NCBI RefSeq assembly: GCF_964656455.1 | Contig: NC_135720.1 | Location: 56,074,598 to 56,138,597 of the forward strand | From: Halichoerus grypus | Lineage: Eukaryota; Chordata; Mammalia; Carnivora; Phocidae | Direction: 5' to 3' | DNA: 64,000 bases | Part shown: positions 35,319-47,520 of the stretch, in pieces | Numbering within the stretch: position 1 is the first letter of the stretch | Layout: every line of letters starts with the position of its first letter | The notes under the pieces: generated by a model | Databases searched by the model: none | What the model was told of the DNA's origin: nothing | Seen by the model: the letters and a program-made list of their open reading frames with translations, nothing else | Translations under genes and position numbers: made by a program

Positions 35319-35705
35319 TCCACCCGGAATCCACGTTAAGGGATTTCTTCCACATAACACCACACTTCTGATTCTTAATCATCTATTCAGGAGTTGGCAC
35401 CTGCCTCCAAATAGCCTATCTATTGGACAGTACCTTATAAGGTGGTTTTTCAAAGCACTGCCTAGAGTGGAATGATTGGGATTCACTGGATCATCAGACC
35501 TGCACTTCCATAAAGCTGAACTGGATAAACAAGATGATCATGTTATAAATGAGAAAACAAAAACATCCCACACATTCAAAATAGTTGAGATGTATAAACG
35601 TAGCTCTAGAGTGAAATTTTTGTGAGAAGAGGCTAAGACATGCCTGTAACCTACACCAGGCTTCTAGTACTTGATGAAAACTAGATGACTCAGAAATCAA
35701 AACAG

Positions 35706-35755
35706 AATATAACTATAACTATATATATACTGTAACTATATACTATATATAACTG
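35706..35755. repeat. AT-rich (ACTATAT)-type simple repeat
   Basis: AACTATAACTATATATATAC and similar units repeat to about 35755. Confidence 0.85.
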
Positions 35756-36420
35756 ACTCTCTAGTAATTGGTCCTTTCAACTTGGTCCCTGGATAACTTG
35801 TATGGGGTGGGACAAGTGTATAAATTAACCCTGCCTTTCAACACTGTACTCCTACCTTTGTCTACTTCAGGATTTAATCAACAAGAAGGGGCTTCAGGGT
35901 TTTAATAGGTTGTATTCTATGTAAAGTTAAAATATATTTTATCAACAAATACTTGCCATGTGATTTTAAAAATCATAATCTGCATTCTAAAATTCTCTGT
36001 TATTGTGAATGTTTCCAGGGTGTGCCACAGAAAGGCTGACAATTGCCTGTGTATTACATTCAGATTTGTGATTTGGTATTGTTGCTTCTGAAATTTAGTT
36101 TTATCTTAAAAGTCAGTCTTGGAGATAAAGAGCTTAATGATGTATTATAAAGATCTTGGCTTAATAGAAAACTGTGAGGTAAATTTTCGCTGTCAGATGA
36201 GTGACCTAAAATCTCTAGCTACAAAGGGATTTCAGATTTTGAGTAATCTGTCTAGACAAGGTAATTATAGAAAGTGACTGTTACTTTTCTAATGTTAGGT
36301 TTGAAATTTGATAACTAAAAATGAATATTATTTATTCAGATGCACTATTTCAAGTAATATACTTCACCAAGATGTATGCTTTCACATTCCTTTATCTGAG
36401 TGCCTTGTGAATATTTCCCT
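35756..36420. other. Unassigned non-coding sequence
   Basis: No gene or named repeat was seen. Confidence 0.45.
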
Positions 36421-38100
36421 TTTTTTTTTTATTTTGTAGGATTCTCAAAACTTGTTAATGGTTTTTTTTAATAGAAAGGAAATTTTAATGTGGTAAACAA
36501 GTTTAGTAAACACCACATGTATTTTCTGTTGTTAATGAAGATATACATTCAGAAATGTATTTTTGAAAAAAGACAAAAAAACAAGATCAAAAAAATTCCT
36601 AGAAAGAGGCTTCACAAGAAAAAAAAATCAGCCCAGGTTCTATCCCTCTCAATCAGAAGTGGCTTTTAGCACAAATCAGCAACCTCCTCCAACACACAAA
36701 AGCACTGTCATTTGCCTTGCAAGCAGAACATAAAACATATGCCTTATTAGGTTACTTCAGTACTTACCTGGTCCAGTATAAAATACTTGTTTATAGATCC
36801 AGTTTGTACATAGTCTGTAGGTATACTAAACAGTAAACCATGTATTGTCCCCTTATTTTTTTAAATGGCATTCTTGTAACTCAAGCAAACCATTAAGAGT
36901 ATGAAGAGCTCTCTCAAAAGAAATTCTCAGAGGAAAATACATTAAGGAGAAACCCTGAAAGTTAAACAAACCTAGTTGTTGTTGTTGTTGTTGTTGTTTT
37001 TCACTAAAATGGTGGGATCAAGGTAGAATGTCTATTCTGAAGAGCAGCTCCATTTGTTTCCCCATGAGAAAAGGCCAAATTTTTCTGGACTGATATAATT
37101 TAAAAACTAAGCCAATAAAAAAATAAAATATATACCATAAGATATTATAAAACTTGAAATAATGTCAGGGTTTATGGCATGGGAAATAGAGTTCTGATTT
37201 TTTTTCAAAAAAGGAAACTAACATGTTTTAAGGGAAAAACAAAACAAAACAAACCAGAACCCTGAATATGAATAGCACTACACAGGCTCTATGCACAGAA
37301 CACCACACAAGAATGAGTTACACATCAGTAATACCATCATGAGGGTAGCTGGCTGGGCACTTATACTTCTAGCCTCAGAGATCCTCGGTCAAAAATGTGT
37401 TAAAAGCTTGTAATGTCAACAAGGACAAAAAAAGAGGGGGGGAGGAGGGGAAATTAGGGAGGAAAGGCTGCATGCATGCGTCTATTATAGACATGATATT
37501 CAGCAGCATAAAAATACCCTCCATAGAGTCCCCCAAATGGGGCAAGACCTATCCTCTATTAAACATGGGAAAGATTAAGAGAGTGGAACAAATTCACTTG
37601 TAGCTGTAGCATTTCGCATATTTGAATGATAAACATGTTCAATCTGGTCCTGTATGTTAAGAAAATGTTGAGAATACATATAAGTAAAGCAAAATAGAAA
37701 CAAAAGAGTAACCTTTAAAAACTGGAAAAACCATCTGTTTTATAGCCAAGTAGATGTGATCCTGATAAATATTATATATGACATTAGCCATAGAAAGGAA
37801 GGCCAAGAAAAAAAAAATCTTGATTTTGTTCAGTACTTAGGCTTGATGTTGTCCTAGGAAAAACAGTGATAATTCAATGAATGTGTCACACATACAACTA
37901 AAAATCTCATTCTGATTTCAAACGAATTTAAACAATAATCTCTCTTGGCTAATTTTTCTCCTGTGCCAGACAAACCTTCTATGTACAGGACCAGTATAAA
38001 TCCCTCATCTCCTTCAAACACTAGATATGCACATCCAGGAACATTCTACAATGCAAAGTGTCTTAAGAAAGAGAAGGATTCTGTAGCGCCAGGGATATAA
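36421..38100 (-). pseudogene. Possible retroposed 3' UTR or native 3' UTR on the minus strand (source gene unknown)
   Basis: Read on the minus strand the segment ends with ATTAAA, about 30 bases of unique sequence, then AAAATAAAAAAAAAAA at about 36422-36437. This resembles a polyadenylation signal followed by an A tail. The upstream 1.6 kb is repeat-poor, with T-rich runs and a (GTT)n tract, which is the texture of a 3' UTR. No coding region, matching TSD or source gene was found. A native terminal exon or ordinary AT-rich DNA are alternatives. Confidence 0.3.
36975..37000. repeat. (GTT)n microsatellite
   Basis: About seven GTT units followed by a T run. Confidence 0.95.
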
Positions 38101-38194
38101 CCCATCTGAGGAAGCTGGGGTGCAATTCCTGCTCATCAGAGCCAGTCAGGGAATGGTGGTTTGTTTCTTCTCAGGTGTTTCCTCCAACAACTGC

Positions 38195-38265
38195 GTGATC
38201 AGCAATCCCCAGTTTGTTTCCTATAGTTAAGAGTCTCTTATGGTTTTCCTCCCTCTCTGGTTCTC
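38195..38265 (-). mobile_element. Short LINE-1 3' UTR fragment, antisense
   Basis: CCCCAGTTTGTTTCCTATAG, AAGAGTCTCTTATGG and CCTCCCTCTCTGGTT match the L1 3' UTR seen at 8053-8080 and 63310-63360. Confidence 0.65.
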
Positions 38266-39490
38266 CACTGAATCTTTAAATAAAATTATAAGCTTTTAAA
38301 TTAATTATCGCCCGTGATCTTGGGCTGACCAATGTAACCAATACCATTTCTTAAGATCTCCCTTCAAAGAACTCTTCTTCCTTCTCCTCCAACTCTATGA
38401 TTCTATGATGACTTACCATCATATGACCCAGCAACACTGGCTGTATTTCTCTGGTCTTGGGGTGAGCCACTGATTAAAGCTGGGGCAATCTCAGTACTTC
38501 TGTAGGAATCTGGGAAGTGATTGGCCTAGGTTGGTGGCCAGAGTTGTGGAATGTGAGATACAAGATTATAGCATAGCACTCATGTTTCTACTCCTTCAGA
38601 AGAAGCTAGTCTGAAAGGTTCCAGCAAGCATTCAGAGGAAATTGAGTGGAATATGTAGAGACTGAGTCCTGTTGGCATTTGAATTAATTGTTTCTCTTGT
38701 TCCTGTCACTTGGTAACATCTTTCATGGTTTGGTTTCTTGAGTTGATATATTCTCCTTTTCTTTAAGGTAATTCAAATTGGATTTTTTTTTAACCCTTAA
38801 CAGATCTGATTAATATAGATGCCAAAATTAAAGGGGTTATTAACCTAAAGCAAGGTTCACAACATTAAAATTGTGAGAGAAGATTTAAAACAAATGTCTA
38901 ACCCACCCACAGAGATTTAGTTCTTCTCCAAACACAAGGAAATGAGCTAAAGATGCTAAAAGAAAGCCCGATGAAATTTTGTTGAGGCTTCTATTTTAAA
39001 GACAGTTAAAATTAACACAATAAGAAAGAAATTATCATGTATTTAATTGAGTCAGAGGAATGATTTAGAAGTATATAGCAAGTAAGTCTGGTCAAAATTT
39101 CAGAATCCTGGTGAACATTTGATTGCATTAATATAGTATTAAATCAAGAGGATACAAATAAGCTTTGCCTTTTGTCTCTCAGAATTCTGTGTAGTTACTG
39201 AGGACATTCTATCACAAAGAATGAAAAAAAATTGTAAGTCAAAATTCCATTCTTTTATTAACTAGGTTGGTTCTTAGCTATTTTGAGTTTCTCTAGTAAG
39301 CAGAATCTCTTCATTCCCTGGATCCAAATCCAAACTGTGGTATGTCTGACCCAGCAATGCTACAAGACTGAGTCATTGGCTGGTAGCTTTATAAACACGC
39401 TACAGATTCCTTGTATATCTTGTAAACTGTCCCGTCTCTGATCCATTGTCTATACTTCAACCAAAGGGATTTTTTTAATGAATATAAATC
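38266..39490. other. Unassigned non-coding sequence
   Basis: No gene or confidently named repeat was recognised. Base composition is AT-rich. Confidence 0.45.
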
Positions 39491-39494
39491 TTAT

Positions 39495-39765
39495 TTTTAA
39501 CTCTGCCTTGCTTAAGTGTAGTCAATGGATACCATTAGTCCTCACGCTAAAATACAAACACCAAGCAGAAATCACAGCATCTCTACTTTTGCTTGAATCT
39601 TGCTTCCTTTAGGGGGCTTTTCTTAGCTCCTAACACTGGGCTAGGTACTGTTTCCTGTCGTTGTAAGCCTGTATCTCCAAATAAATTTCTGATTGTCACA
39701 CTTCCCATATTCAATTATAATGTCCTAATAGTTCCCCAGTAGAGTAAAAATCTTTGAGATTTGTT
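39495..39765 (+). mobile_element. Possible L2 3' relic, sense
   Basis: CTTTTCTTAGCTCCTAACAC, GATTGTCACACTTCCCATAT and CAGTAGAGTAAAAATCTTTG have L2 3'-end texture, but similarity is weak. Confidence 0.3.
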
Positions 39766-39817
39766 TTTTTATTACTATTTTCACCATTTTTCCAAAACAG
39801 TGTCTGAAACATATTTG

Positions 39818-39840
39818 ACACACACACACACACACACACT
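39818..39840. repeat. (CA)n microsatellite
   Basis: About eleven CA units. Confidence 0.95.
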
Positions 39841-39868
39841 TCTTTAATAAATAAAAGTTTTTAAAAAT

Positions 39869-39995
39869 CACATTTTTTAAAAATTAAAAAAAATTTAAGT
39901 AGGCTCCACACCCAATGTGGGGCTTGAACTCGCAACTTCAAGATCAAGAGTCACACACTCTGTGGACTGAGCCAGCGATGTGCCCCACATTTTTA
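39869..39995 (-). mobile_element. Short SINEC-type SINE, antisense, 5' and core parts
   Basis: The body at 39878-39985 contains AGTAGGCTCCACACCCAATG, GGGGCTTGAACTCGCAACTT and GACTGAGCCAGCGATGTGCC. CACATTTTT flanks both sides. The AG-rich middle is missing, so it is a short or old variant. Confidence 0.8.
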
Positions 39996-40957
39996 ACTTA
40001 AATATGAAAAGCTTGGTTAGGCTACCAAATGATATATTCAGGTTGTCCTTTGTTTTTCAAGACTAAAGATATCTAGTGAATGTAACTCTCCTACACTGTC
40101 TAAGGAATTGACAGTCATCTGGTAAAAACTATCAGAGAACGGGAAAATTAAAATTCTCTGTGGATCTCGTCTTGAAATTGTAATCTCTTCTGAAGTGATG
40201 TAACTATTACATTGCCAGTGAATTAAAGAAAAGAGATCATTCTGTAATCTTAAGGTTACAACCTAATGCATAATGTTTAATTTTTTACTTCCCTTAGGTG
40301 AGGGTGAAATAGTGTGATTACATTTCATCTGAAATCTAAAATTAGCTCAAACCAACATGTTCTCCTTAAAAGGATAAAAGGAAAATGATGTAATGTTTTG
40401 CATGTCACATTAAATTCTGCTAGTAGTCTTTGTAATGACATATCTTGTGATTTTGTGTTTGAACTTTTACAAAAGGAAATGGAGCATTGAATGGGCTATA
40501 CCCTGTTAATTTTAACAATCAAATGAGCGAAAAGAGTTTAAACCTGGGAGAAAATATATATTCTTCATATTTTACTATATAAAATAGAATAATAAACCTC
40601 TCAGAAATATGCATGGTTATTTTTGGTGAGTTGACATGATTGTAAAATAACTTGATTTTCTGCTGTGATATTGCACCTGAAATGATAAATACAAACAAAT
40701 ATGAATTACAAGGTAATACAACTGTTTACACCCAGTTGGGAAATTGATATCTATTCATGACAATAAAATGTCCAATGAAATGAAATGAGGATTTGCTAGT
40801 AATAGAATTTTTTAAAAGTAAAAATATAGAAACTGAGTCAAATAAGAAGTCTTGAATTTTCCTTTAATCATTCAATTTGAATCAAATTAAGAATAGTACA
40901 ATCTTTAATTTTATCTCTAATTTGATATAAGAAGTACCAAAATTCCCCACTTATAAC
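39996..40957. other. Unassigned AT-rich sequence
   Basis: No gene or confidently named repeat was seen. Confidence 0.45.
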
Positions 40958-41203
40958 TTATTTGGCAATTTTTAAAAAAGATTTTATTTATTTATGAGAG
41001 AGAACGACTGAGAGAGAGAGGCAGGAGAGCAGGGCGGGGGGAGAAGGGGCAGAGAGAGAGGGAGAAGCAGACTCCCTGCTTTCCCGCTGAGCTGGGAGCC
41101 CTGTGTGGGGCTCTGATCCCAGGACCCCAGGATCATGACCTGAACTGAAGGCAGACACTTAACTGACTCAGCCACCCAGGTGCCTCATTATTTGGCAATT
41201 TTT
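40958..41203 (-). mobile_element. SINEC SINE, antisense, with 16-bp TSD
   Basis: The body is 40974-41187, with AAGATTTTATTTATTTATGA, an AG-rich run, GATCCCAGGACCCCAGGATC and CAGCCACCCAGGTGCC. The perfect TSD TTATTTGGCAATTTTT is at 40958-40973 and 41188-41203. Confidence 0.94.
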
Positions 41204-41554
41204 GATTGTCATAAATTGATTGTTGATCAATAAAAGATGATTTATTACTATAATCATGCATTTAATATGAAATATAGAGAGTAGAATTTATAAGAAAATT
41301 ATGTCATTAGGTAGCTAATATTTCCAGATATCTTTGGGGATTAGGGCTGATTAATGGATTTTCCTGATTAATTTCTGCCAGAAAATGTTTTAAAATGCAT
41401 TTTATACTTTTGGTAGTTGGGTAGGAAGGGGAAGAGGGACTAAAAGGGCTTGAAATATGACAAAGATGCAGGGTACAAAACAAACAATGAGTGCAGCTCT
41501 TTGAGCACCAGAGTTCATTTTATTCCAGATTATCCCTTGAGTTATTTTTTAATT

Positions 41555-41755
41555 AGTTTTTTTAATTAAACAGATTTCAATTATTTAATTGAGATCACTG
41601 CAGATTCATATATGGTTTAAGAAATAATATGGAGAGAGTTCCCTTATATACTTTGCCCAGTTTGCACCAGTGGTAACATTTTGCCAAAATATAGTACAAT
41701 GTCACAACCAGAATATTGACATATATACAGGTCCTTGAATTTTTATAAAAGCCTG
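41555..41755 (-). mobile_element. Old LINE-1 3' UTR relic, antisense
   Basis: TGCACCAGTGGTAACATTTT, ATAGTACAATGTCACAACCA and GAATATTGACATATATACAG match a common L1 3' region read in reverse. Confidence 0.6.
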
Positions 41756-43940
41756 AAATATAATTATTCTATTTGATAATTTGTTTTCCCTTTCATATAG
41801 TTTCCTGCTGCAGGACCAGTATTAAAACTGAATGTAAGTAGTGTTTATAAGAAATCAGTGATTGATGATTTATAATAATCTTATCTGTTTGAAGAATATT
41901 ATATGTATTACCAACTACATACCAACCACAAAAGGGAAAAGTTTTCTCTTTCTCTCCCTCTCTCTCACGCATTCTCTGTACATGTAGATATAGATATAGA
42001 TGTGGGTAGATAGTTTCTAATACCACATGATAATACTCAAAATCTAGAGTGGAGGGTGACAATAGGATCTGTCATTCATGCTCAAGATGGCATGCAACAT
42101 AGTGCAGTGTTCAAGATACAGAGGAATATTTGACTGAAATGATAATCCACTGCACCTGTCCAGCAGACATCAGTTACAACCCCAGTGTAGACACGTGCAA
42201 ACTATTCCCTTTGATAATTGTGATAGTTGAGCTCTTTCTTCACATTTATGAAGATCATTTTGGGCTTTGAGAACCCAGCCAGCAGCCCACAGTCACCTTG
42301 GTCTTTGTGAAGTTGGAGACTATTTTATTCTTCTCAAGAGCTCTCCTTGCTTAATAGTGTGGTGCCAGTCTTCTTTTTATTTTAAGTGTTTTTATTGATT
42401 TATTTTGGTTTTTCTTTTTTCTTTTATATTTTTAAGCTCAAATGTGTATATTTATATATGATTTATTGTTTTCAGTCACAATACTTATGTAATATTCATT
42501 CTAATGATAATTACGTTTTCAACCTTGGTAATTTGTGTTATGTGGGTTTTCTTTCATAATGAATTACTCTGTCAGGACTATTCTTGATCAGAGTCAAAGG
42601 GTCCAAAGAGTAAATGCCCAGGATATTTCTTGCAACAACTTTGCCGAGTGTTTTGGATAACTTCTCCAGTAGACTTTACACTGACTCTAATATTTAATGA
42701 ATAGTTAACTTTGTTGTTGTCTAGGAAATATTGCTCTCATTATGGCCCTCGTGGTTTCCTCGGCTAAGAAAGAAGCCAGTAACATGGCACATGGTTTTTG
42801 AAGAGAAATATCCATAAAACATAATTCATCTTCGAGCAACATTGTCACTGTTGGACATAGAGCACATAGAGCAGCTAGAGGTCCTAGCATCCTCTTAAGA
42901 TTTACTGCATTTTATTACAAGAAACAGGAAAAAAATCATGTATAATTATAGGTTTGCATTCTCCAAGTACAGAGTTGAATCCATGAAAACTATCAAAACA
43001 TGTTTTCTGCTTCATTTCTTTTGTATAAAATGATACCAAGTAACTGTTACACAGATATTTTGGGGATAACACTAAGTTATAGTCTAATATTAACAATCTT
43101 TAAGTATTTCTAAGAGAATAGAGAATTAGGATATTTTAGATTCAATATTAGATTATTTTCTAATATCTAAGATCTAGGACATTTCCTAAAAGATGGAAAA
43201 CAGGTAGAAATTAGATAAAAGAAGGAAACCACTGACCAAAATGTGGAATAGTGCTGTTGCTAATTCTTATTGCTCCGTCCTCAGCAATGAGAGTGGGCTC
43301 CTCCAGGACACCTAGCTCCTCCCAACACCACCAACAGAGTGGTGGGATGGGAATACCTTAGGAGAATCAACTGGCTCAGTGGCATTCCTCCCCACACCAT
43401 ATCCTGGACCAGGCAAAGACAACTATTTTCTGCCTCCAAGAGTGAAGTGACTTAGAGAATTTAGGCACAAAGATAGGGCAGAACTGATGATAACTGGAGA
43501 AAACTTAGAGCAATGTGACCCTCAAACCCAGCAGGTACAGTAATCATCCAACATATAATAAATACAAAGGTGAACACACACAACACAGAATCAATAAATA
43601 TTTACAGAAATTTAGTACCACAGAAGCATGGAAAACTGAACACTGAACTGAAAGGAGACAGAACCATAGTTAATGGAGCACATACACACAAAATTAGAAT
43701 AAATGTTGCCTGTGTGTACCATAATACATGTGAGACTGCATTATAGTGACAAAAAATAAAGCAACACAGATAATGTAAATGAAACACTTGGTCAATGAGA
43801 TGAAACAAACAAGCAAATGAAAGAGCTCAAAATATGAGCCAAAAAAACAAACAGGAGTAAGAGGAGGAATGAATAAGATACTGGCATGATTAAACTGAAG
43901 AATGTTTCCAGAATGCATAAAGTATGTTTCAAAGTACGGG
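41756..43940. other. Unassigned non-coding sequence
   Basis: No gene was recognised. There is a CT-rich run at 41946-41967 and short GATATA units near 41987-42002. The minus-strand frame at 42705-42890 has a methionine- and leucine-rich product without a known domain. The rest is featureless. Confidence 0.4.
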
Positions 43941-44150
43941 GTGGGGGGGGCACCTGGGTGGCTCAGTCCATTAAGCGTCTGCCTTTGGCTCAGGTCATGA
44001 TCCCAGGGTCCTGGGATCGAGTTCCGCATCTGCCTCCTTGCTCAGCAGGGAGTCTGCTTCTCCCTCTCACTCTGCCTGTGCCCCTCTCCCCCTGCTTATA
44101 CTCACTCTCTCTCTCCCAAATAAATAAATAAAATCTTCGAAGTACAGAGG
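43933..44150 (+). mobile_element. SINEC SINE, sense
   Basis: The body is about 43942-44138, with CACCTGGGTGGCTCAGTCCA, GGCTCAGGTCATGATCCCAG, GGGATCGAGTTCCGCATCTG and the tail CAAATAAATAAATAAAATCT. AAAGTACGGGG and GAAGTACAGAGG may be a mutated TSD. Confidence 0.93.
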
Positions 44151-44660
44151 GAAGAGGCCTAAAGAATGGGTACAGAATTCTTAAAATCCATCTAATGGAA
44201 CTGAAAATATGAGGATAAAACACATATGTGTGTGTACATGCAGATACATACACAATGACATAGCGAAATTTCAAGATAGTAAAAATACAGAGAAAACCCC
44301 AAGGCATTCTTTAGAAGAAATATCAGATCCTTCACACAAAAAAACCCAAGAATCACCATAACCTCTAACCTCTAATGTTTTTGACAATACCACCTTGAAA
44401 AAGATAAGAGAATATTATGTGAAATTCCTGACTCTTTGAAACTTCGGATGCTGTACTTAATCAAATATATATACTGTGTTGGAAGAATTTTCACATATGA
44501 AAGTTTATATATGGATGGACTTTGACAATTTATCATGCATAGAACCTCTGAAATAATTCCTTGAGGATATGTACACCATGGGGGTAGACAATATGAATCT
44601 ATGAAGAATAATTGGAAATCAGTTATTTGTAAAATATTAATAACTTAGGATAGACTATTT
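44151..44660. other. Unassigned non-coding sequence
   Basis: No gene or named repeat was seen. The base composition is AT-rich. Confidence 0.45.
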
Positions 44661-44664
44661 AGAA

Positions 44665-44930
44665 GTCTTACAGTAGTAAGGAGCATAGGTTTTTGAGCCA
44701 AACTGATTATTGGAAACCTAGCTTTGCTACTAATTAGCTGTATGACCTTGTACAAATTTCTTAACTTCTTTGTGAATCAGTGTCTTTATTTGCAAAATGG
44801 AAGAAATAATTATATTCACTTCATAAGAGAGTATTGTATTAAATAAATGAGCCCTTGAAAAGTGCTGAAAATAATGCCTGGCAAATTATGAGCACTCAAT
44901 AAATGTTAACTATGATTATTAGTAATGTAA
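44665..44930 (+). mobile_element. MIR SINE, nearly full length, sense
   Basis: In order: GTAGTAAGGAGCATAGGTTT, GCTTTGCTACTAATTAGCTG, GTATGACCTTGTACAAATTT, TGCAAAATGGAAGAAATAAT, AATAATGCCTGGCAAATTAT and GAGCACTCAATAAATGTTAA. This is the clearest MIR in the window and carries both the tRNA-like head and the conserved core. Confidence 0.88.
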
Positions 44931-45494
44931 AAACTAATAATTTGAGCTAAAAATGCAGGCATTATAAAATAAGGTTTATTTGGGACAAAGAGAATAAGTT
45001 TAAATAACATTTTTCTAATTTTTTTCTTGCTATAATAGATGACGTGGATGCTGCTCGACTTTCATCATTGCTAGAATGTATCTAGGAGTGTGTTAAAAAT
45101 GTAGTCAGAGTAATTTCTGTTTTTGTTTTTGTTTTTGTTTCCAACTGACAAACTTGGTGCAATTTTCTTCTTGTCTGTCTCCAGGATTATCCTTCCCTTT
45201 ATTGTCCATTTGTCCATCAGTTGTTTCTAAAACTTACTTGGGGAAAATAAGTGACTTCCTGGAAAGCATATCACATTTGTGTGTGTGTTCATATGGGGAA
45301 AAAATTGTATTCTTTTCAGAAGGTTAATTTAGTTTTGATTTCTTTACTGAGTCACTATTCAATTAAGATAAATAAAACGGTATTAAGGGAGATGTGATAT
45401 ATTTGTATTTTCATGAGAAAATATGATTTTAAAAGACTGCGACAACTAGAATTTTACTTTATAAGTCTTTAAAAATTCATTTTCCTATGAGCTA

Positions 45495-45685
45495 AAATGT
45501 GAAATTCTTAGCATAGCACATAAAATCCTTTATTAACATTACCTGATTTCCTAGTGTCCTCTACTGTCACTCTTGTGTAAACTTCAGTAAGAAATTATGT
45601 TAACCTGCCATGTCATCTTGCCTTTATGCCTTTGCTCAAGGCACTCATTCTGTCTAAAAAGCCCACTTGCCTTTAAACAAAAATA
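45495..45685 (+). mobile_element. L2 LINE 3' relic, sense
   Basis: AAAATCCTTTATTAACATTA, GTCATCTTGCCTTTATGCCT and TTTGCTCAAGGCACTCATTC correspond to the L2 3' UTR order. Confidence 0.55.
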
Positions 45686-47250
45686 AAAATTGTGTATTTG
45701 TATATGCATATAAATGCACAGTTAGAGAAAGTTAAACTTGCATGAATGAAGGAACTCAGCTGCCATCTTCTCTAAGAATGCTTACTAAATTTCTTACCAT
45801 CAGGAATCAGAAATAAATGTATGGATTTTTGTGGTGGGATGAGGGAAGGGATCAGGATTTATAAATTGAACATTATGTACCCCCTCGAACTAATGATCTT
45901 GTTTCCAGGCACTGTGTTGGAGTTCAAGATTTCACTGACTAACCTGATCTGGGGGTGTCCTGCACATAGAGGGTCTCTTAGAGGCTGGACAGCATACCGG
46001 AAGACTATTTTTCATTCACATGTTACTCTCATTCTCCCTTTACTATTGTATTTTAGTCCTTCAGTTCTTTCTCTGTTCTTACCTGCTCAGTCTCTACTTC
46101 AGTCTTCCAGGTGCAGGACTTCACCCAGAAGTTGACAGTTGCCTAGTGTGCCGTTGGCCCTTATATTTATGGACTCAAGTATGGGTTACCACTATGGCCA
46201 CTGTCTCCTTTTCAAGTTTCAGTTTCTCTTTATTTCCCAGTATTCCGTCTAACATTGAAAGAGTTAATCTCTTCCAATAGTCCTATTGAGGACCACTCAT
46301 GAGTTTGTATTCCCTCTGCATGTATAAGACTTGGTGCTTCAAATGTTAAGAAAGGGTCTCCCTTGTTCCTGATTTTGAGTTCCCTTATAAATTCCTTTTT
46401 GATTAGCTTACAGTAGAGAGATACTGCTTTAATCATTTCTCCCTTCCTCTTTTCCAGGTTTCATCCATGTAAGAATTTGCTTCAAAGCTGGGCAATGACT
46501 TTTTTTTTTTTGGGGGTGCTCTTCTCTAGTTATTTTTTTCTACCTGCAATTATTGATTTGCTTTATTTTCTCCTTTCATTTTTCCTTTAGCTTATACTTA
46601 TTTTCCATTCAACTTAATTTTGTTATGTATTAAAGTTCTGGATTTTATTTCAGTGCGTTGGAGTGAGTTGTTAAAAATACGTATCCAATCTGCTATATTG
46701 GCTTGGAAGCCTGTTTAGTATATTTTTGATGTTTCTATAACAGTTCTTCCTTTCTACCATAATCAAAGGAAAAAGAGTAGACCTTAACATCCTCCTATAA
46801 GCTAAGAAGGCAAAACAGTCTGCCTTTCTGATACTTTACACCAATGGTTTCTGTGGAAATTTGGAGGGGAGAAGAGCTCCTACCAAATGCCCCTGAGATC
46901 GCACACATCTTCAGAGAACCATGGGGATCCTGCCACAGCTGTTCTACAATTTGAATGGCAGTTGAGAAAGAATTTTCTATGACTTCAAGCTATAGCATAG
47001 AAAAATCAGCCCCAGGATTGAGTGGTCTGAGAGTAGATTGGGCAGAGCACCATGCTACCCAGCATTGTCTCTCCTTGGCGCTTCCTGTCTGAGCTCCATT
47101 TCCAAGATGCACAGCATGTGGCACCTGCCTTGTGCTACAGGCAAAATAACATCCTCTAAGACAGAAAATACGTCAGAGTGGTTTAGGTTTGTCAGAACAA
47201 ACACTGACATTGAAGAACTGATTTAGAAAGTGATACCTACTTAATGCAGA
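45686..47250. other. Unassigned non-coding sequence
   Basis: No repeat was recognised with confidence. The open frames at 45821-46135 and 46020-46280 overlap each other and lack domain features. A T run with a G run lies at about 46501-46515. Confidence 0.4.
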
Positions 47251-47259
47251 AAATTTTGG

Positions 47260-47520
47260 TGGATATTTCTTCTTTAATAAAAACAAAAGGCAAACTTGGA
47301 AGAGAAGCCCATAATTACAGATCTATTGCGTCAATTAAAACTGGAAACACTGGCTGACTCATGAAGTGATTACTTTATGCTGGCAGTGGATCTGAAGTCG
47401 TCGTATGCATTTCAAACATTTGTCATGCTCTTCGGTTATTATCCTGTCAATGTACTCTGCATATTATAAACAAATAGGTGACAGGAAAGCAATTACAAAT
47501 TTAGTATATATTATTCTGTA
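47260..47520. other. Possible conserved non-coding element (untested)
   Basis: The stretch is repeat-free and of balanced complexity, with homeodomain-like TAATTA and ATTA words, CpG-containing words such as GTCGTCG, and a bZIP-like TGACTCATG near 47354. It looks unlike neighbouring decayed repeats. Conservation cannot be judged from one genome. Confidence 0.2.

Noticed and set aside
42705..42890. Minus-strand frame with M/L-rich product
   Set aside because: No domain, acceptor or partner exon was recognised, and its length is within chance expectation.
43694..44307. Minus-strand frames of 111 and 105 residues around 44 kb
   Set aside because: They are antisense translations that include the SINE at 43942-44138 and its flanks.
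45821..46280. Two overlapping plus-strand frames of 104 and 86 residues
   Set aside because: They lie in different frames over the same DNA, are low in complexity (leucine, serine and phenylalanine rich), and have no domain or splice signals.
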